The notes under the pieces: model-generated
The model's database searches: none
Told to the model about the DNA's origin: nothing
Seen by the model: the letters and a program-made list of their open reading frames with translations, nothing else
Shown here: piece by piece, positions 11,381 to 13,415 of the stretch
Position numbering within the stretch: the first letter of the stretch is position 1
Layout of the letters: every line of letters begins with the position of its first letter
DNA from: an uncultured Micrococcales bacterium
GTDB lineage: Bacteria; Actinomycetota; Actinomycetes; S36-B12; GCA-2699445
NCBI GenBank assembly: GCA_903915555.1
Contig: CAIWTL010000356.1
Span: 1 to 13,415 of the forward strand
Direction: 5' to 3'
Length of the DNA stretch: 13,415 bases
Position numbers and translations under genes: made by a program

Positions 11381-12196
11381 GTAGTACATGGTGTTCGGCA
11401 GGAGGAACCCACGCTTGAGGTGCCCCCCTGCCATGTCGCTGACCTGATCGCCGACCGACGCGACGATCCGCAGGCCCTTCTCCTGCAGCCCCTGGCGCAC
11501 CTCGGCCTTGAACTCCCCGACACTCAGGTCGGCATTCTCCTTGCCCCTCATGACGAGGATGTCCCAGCCGGAAATCCCCTCAGCGCGCAGACAGCGGGTG
11601 ACCGCGCTCCGGTTCGCCTCGGGTCCCGCGCTCACGAGGGCGATGCGCAGCCCCTGTCGCACCAGGCGGTTGTACAGCGCCCGCACCTGCGGGATGTCGG
11701 AGTAGCCGCAGTCGGCGACGTACCGGTCCCAGGTCGTCGGGTCGAAGGTGAACTGCGGAACCTGAGCGATCCCGTACGAGTAGCTGTTCAGAAGGGTCTC
11801 GTCGATGTCGAAGACGACGGCCGCTCGGCACGCCCGCACCTCGCGCGGCGCCCTCCCGCAGTTGGCGCGGGTCCACTCACGCACCCAGCGTCCCGCAGCG
11901 AGAGCGACAGCAGCGCGGTCGCGGTCGATCGACCGTCCGCCGTAGTAGGCCTTGATCTCCCGGGCCAGGTGGTCCCCGACGTTGTAGGTCGACTGGGCGA
12001 TCGGCGGGAGATTCTGTCCACTGCCCACGATGGGCCGACCCTCGACGATCGGGCCGGGATTGACCGGGAACGCCGCCGCGTGGGCGGGCGGAGCGACTCC
12101 TGTCAGTGCTCCGACGGCGAGCACCGCGGTGGCAACGGTGATGAGCGGGCGCCGGAACCTCACGAACCCACCGTACCCACACCGTGCGACGGTCAT
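11372..12196 (-). CDS. Secreted HAD-superfamily class IIIB acid phosphatase
   Basis: The 274-residue product has a Sec-type signal peptide (basic RFRR, then LITVATAVLAVGALTG, likely cleavage after PPAHA at 40) and a HAD subfamily IIIB phosphatase domain at about 75-274. Motif I is VVFDIDETLLNS (127-138), with nucleophile D130 and D132. Motif II is ALVSAGPE with S189, where relatives usually have TGR. Motif III is the Lys of EFKAEVRQGL (K230), and motif IV is GDQVSDMAGG (249-258). It should hydrolyse phosphomonoesters outside the cytoplasm. ATG 12196 lies seven nt after the DUF445 stop, so the two may be co-transcribed. GTG 12163 (residue 12) is a real alternative, with GGTGGG just upstream and a more usual 29-residue signal peptide. 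The C-terminus ends inside a tandem repeat. Confidence 0.88.
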   Translation of the reverse strand: MTVARCGYGGFVRFRRPLITVATAVLAVGALTGVAPPAHAAAFPVNPGPIVEGRPIVGSGQNLPPIAQSTYNVGDHLAREIKAYYGGRSIDRDRAAVALAAGRWVREWTRANCGRAPREVRACRAAVVFDIDETLLNSYSYGIAQVPQFTFDPTTWDRYVADCGYSDIPQVRALYNRLVRQGLRIALVSAGPEANRSAVTRCLRAEGISGWDILVMRGKENADLSVGEFKAEVRQGLQEKGLRIVASVGDQVSDMAGGHLKRGFLLPNTMYYLH

Positions 12197-12203
12197 CGCA
12201 CCG

Positions 12204-13415
12204 TCAGCCGACGAGCACCTTGCCGATCGAGTAGATGACCAGCCCCGCCAGCGCCCCGACGACGGTGCCGTTGATGCGGATGAACTGCAGGTCCTTCCCG
12301 ACGGCGACCTCGATCCTGCGAGAGGCCTCCGACGCGTCCCACCGCTTCACCGTGTCGGAGATCAGTCCGACCGCGTCCGCACCGTAACGGTCCACCAGGT
12401 ACCCGGCGGCCCCGGCGATTCGGGCGTCCACCGATGCCTCGAACTCGGGATCCTCACGCAACCGGACCGCCGTCTCGGCGAGGTAGGCCTGCGCCCGCAG
12501 ACGCAGGTCGCTGTCGGGATTGCTGAGCGCCTCCGTCACGATCTGCTTGGCGGCGGGCCAGATGCCGTTGACGACGCGCTGCGTCTCCGGATGCTGCATG
12601 ACGGCGGTCTTCCACCCCTCGACCCGTTCGATCATCTGCGGGTCGTGCTGGAGGTCGTCGGCGATCCGCAGCAGGGCGGCGTCGAGTTGTTGCCGAGCCG
12701 GGTCGTCGGGGTTGTCGCGCAGCGTCTCGACCCACTTGATGAGCAGGTCGGCGGCCTTGTATCCGATCCGTTCGTGGACCCAGCGGATCGCGCCCTCCTG
12801 CGAGATGGGTCCGCGGTCGGCGATCACCGCGGCCACCCGATCGCGGTTCTCGAGCAGCCAACGGTGCAGCGCCGTGAGGATGCCGTCGACGACGCCCTGG
12901 TGGTTGCCGTTGTCGACAGCGGCGAACAACAGTCTCCCGGCGGGTGGGCCCCAGGCGTTCTCGCCCAACTGGGTGAAGACCGCGTTGCGGATCATCGTCT
13001 GCACCTGGTGGTCGTCCACGTTGTCCAGCAGCGCCTGCGCCAGCGACGCCCCCTCGGCCACGAGCCGTTCGCGGTGGTCGGCATCCGACAGGTAGTCCGC
13101 GAGACGCTGCGCGGGGTGTGCGGCCTCCACCTTCTCCACGACGTTGTCACGTGACAGGAAGTTGCCGTGGACGAAGGTGCTCAGGCTCTCGCCCAACTGA
13201 TCCTTCTTCGTGGGGATCAGCGCGGTGTGGGGGATCGGCAGCCCCAACGGTCTGCGGAACAGCGCCGTCACGGCGAACCAGTCCGCCAGGCCGCCGACGA
13301 CACCGGCCTCGGCCATGGCCCGGATGTACCCCCAGATCTCACCCCCGCCCGAAGCCTGCATCTTCCAGGCGAACAGGAACACGGCAGCGGCGAAGATGAG
13401 CAGGGCCGTGGCCAC
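12204..13415 (-). CDS. DUF445 (YjiN-like) membrane protein, 5' end off window
   Basis: At least 403 residues are visible, starting at or before the right edge. The visible first codon is GTG, but relatives usually have some 20-30 residues before this point, so the gene is probably truncated by the window. It has a membrane helix at the start (TALLIFAAAVFLFAW) and the DUF445 signature AEAGVVGGLADWFAVTALF (35-53) followed by RRPLGLPIPHTALIP and KKDQLG. A long, mostly helical charged middle follows, then a second hydrophobic segment at the very end (TVVGALAGLVIYSIGKVLVG). Function is unknown. The topology suggests both ends in the membrane with a large soluble middle. The stop lies seven nt before the acid phosphatase ATG, so co-transcription is likely. 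Confidence 0.87.
   Translation of the reverse strand: MATALLIFAAAVFLFAWKMQASGGGEIWGYIRAMAEAGVVGGLADWFAVTALFRRPLGLPIPHTALIPTKKDQLGESLSTFVHGNFLSRDNVVEKVEAAHPAQRLADYLSDADHRERLVAEGASLAQALLDNVDDHQVQTMIRNAVFTQLGENAWGPPAGRLLFAAVDNGNHQGVVDGILTALHRWLLENRDRVAAVIADRGPISQEGAIRWVHERIGYKAADLLIKWVETLRDNPDDPARQQLDAALLRIADDLQHDPQMIERVEGWKTAVMQHPETQRVVNGIWPAAKQIVTEALSNPDSDLRLRAQAYLAETAVRLREDPEFEASVDARIAGAAGYLVDRYGADAVGLISDTVKRWDASEASRRIEVAVGKDLQFIRINGTVVGALAGLVIYSIGKVLVG

Overview
This 13.4 kb window is uniformly GC-rich, densely coded and reads as the chromosome of a mycolic-acid actinomycete (order Mycobacteriales/Corynebacteriales). The evidence is the gene neighbourhood: a SepX/GlpR-like membrane protein, RimJ, a MoeA-like protein, 5-formyltetrahydrofolate cyclo-ligase (5-FCL) and an FmdB/Ruc zinc-ribbon protein occur close together in Mycobacterium tuberculosis as Rv0996-Rv0991c. 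The genus cannot be fixed by eye; Dietzia or a relative is a guess. No CRISPR array, insertion sequence, integrase or plasmid function is visible, and base composition shows no obvious break.

Positions 1-3537 (minus strand) look like one tightly packed operon: a small membrane protein, then 5-FCL (41-nt overlap), a MoeA/gephyrin-like protein (11-nt gap), RimJ-type N-acetyltransferase (ATGA overlap) and a two-helix membrane protein running off the left edge. The MoeA-like protein lacks the usual molybdenum-insertase motifs. With the membrane protein it matches the corynebacterial Glp/GlpR pair, a gephyrin-like division factor and its membrane receptor. galU, which separates 5-FCL from this block in mycobacteria, is absent here.

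Positions 3686-8375 (minus strand) carry a short-chain saccharopine-dehydrogenase-like oxidoreductase, a SAF-domain membrane-anchored protein, an 803-codon PAS-PAS-PAS-GGDEF-EAL cyclic-di-GMP enzyme with both catalytic halves intact, and a Ruc-like zinc-ribbon chaperone. A clear CIRCE operator (HrcA binding site) lies upstream of the chaperone gene, over its probable transcription start. Because the cyclic-di-GMP gene follows the chaperone closely, it may be drawn into heat-shock control.

Positions 8543-10763 (plus strand) hold two overlapping crcB genes (a two-subunit Fluc fluoride channel), a regulator with two separate TetR helix-turn-helix domains in one chain, and tRNA-Arg(CCT). Positions 10858-13415 (minus strand) hold a small lipoprotein with a probable leaderless transcript, a secreted HAD class IIIB acid phosphatase whose stop codon sits in a 16-bp tandem repeat, and a DUF445 membrane protein cut by the right edge.

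The observations most worth a second look are the degenerate MoeA (Glp) with its receptor, the CIRCE-chaperone-cyclic-di-GMP arrangement, the tandem TetR, and the tandem repeat at the phosphatase stop codon.
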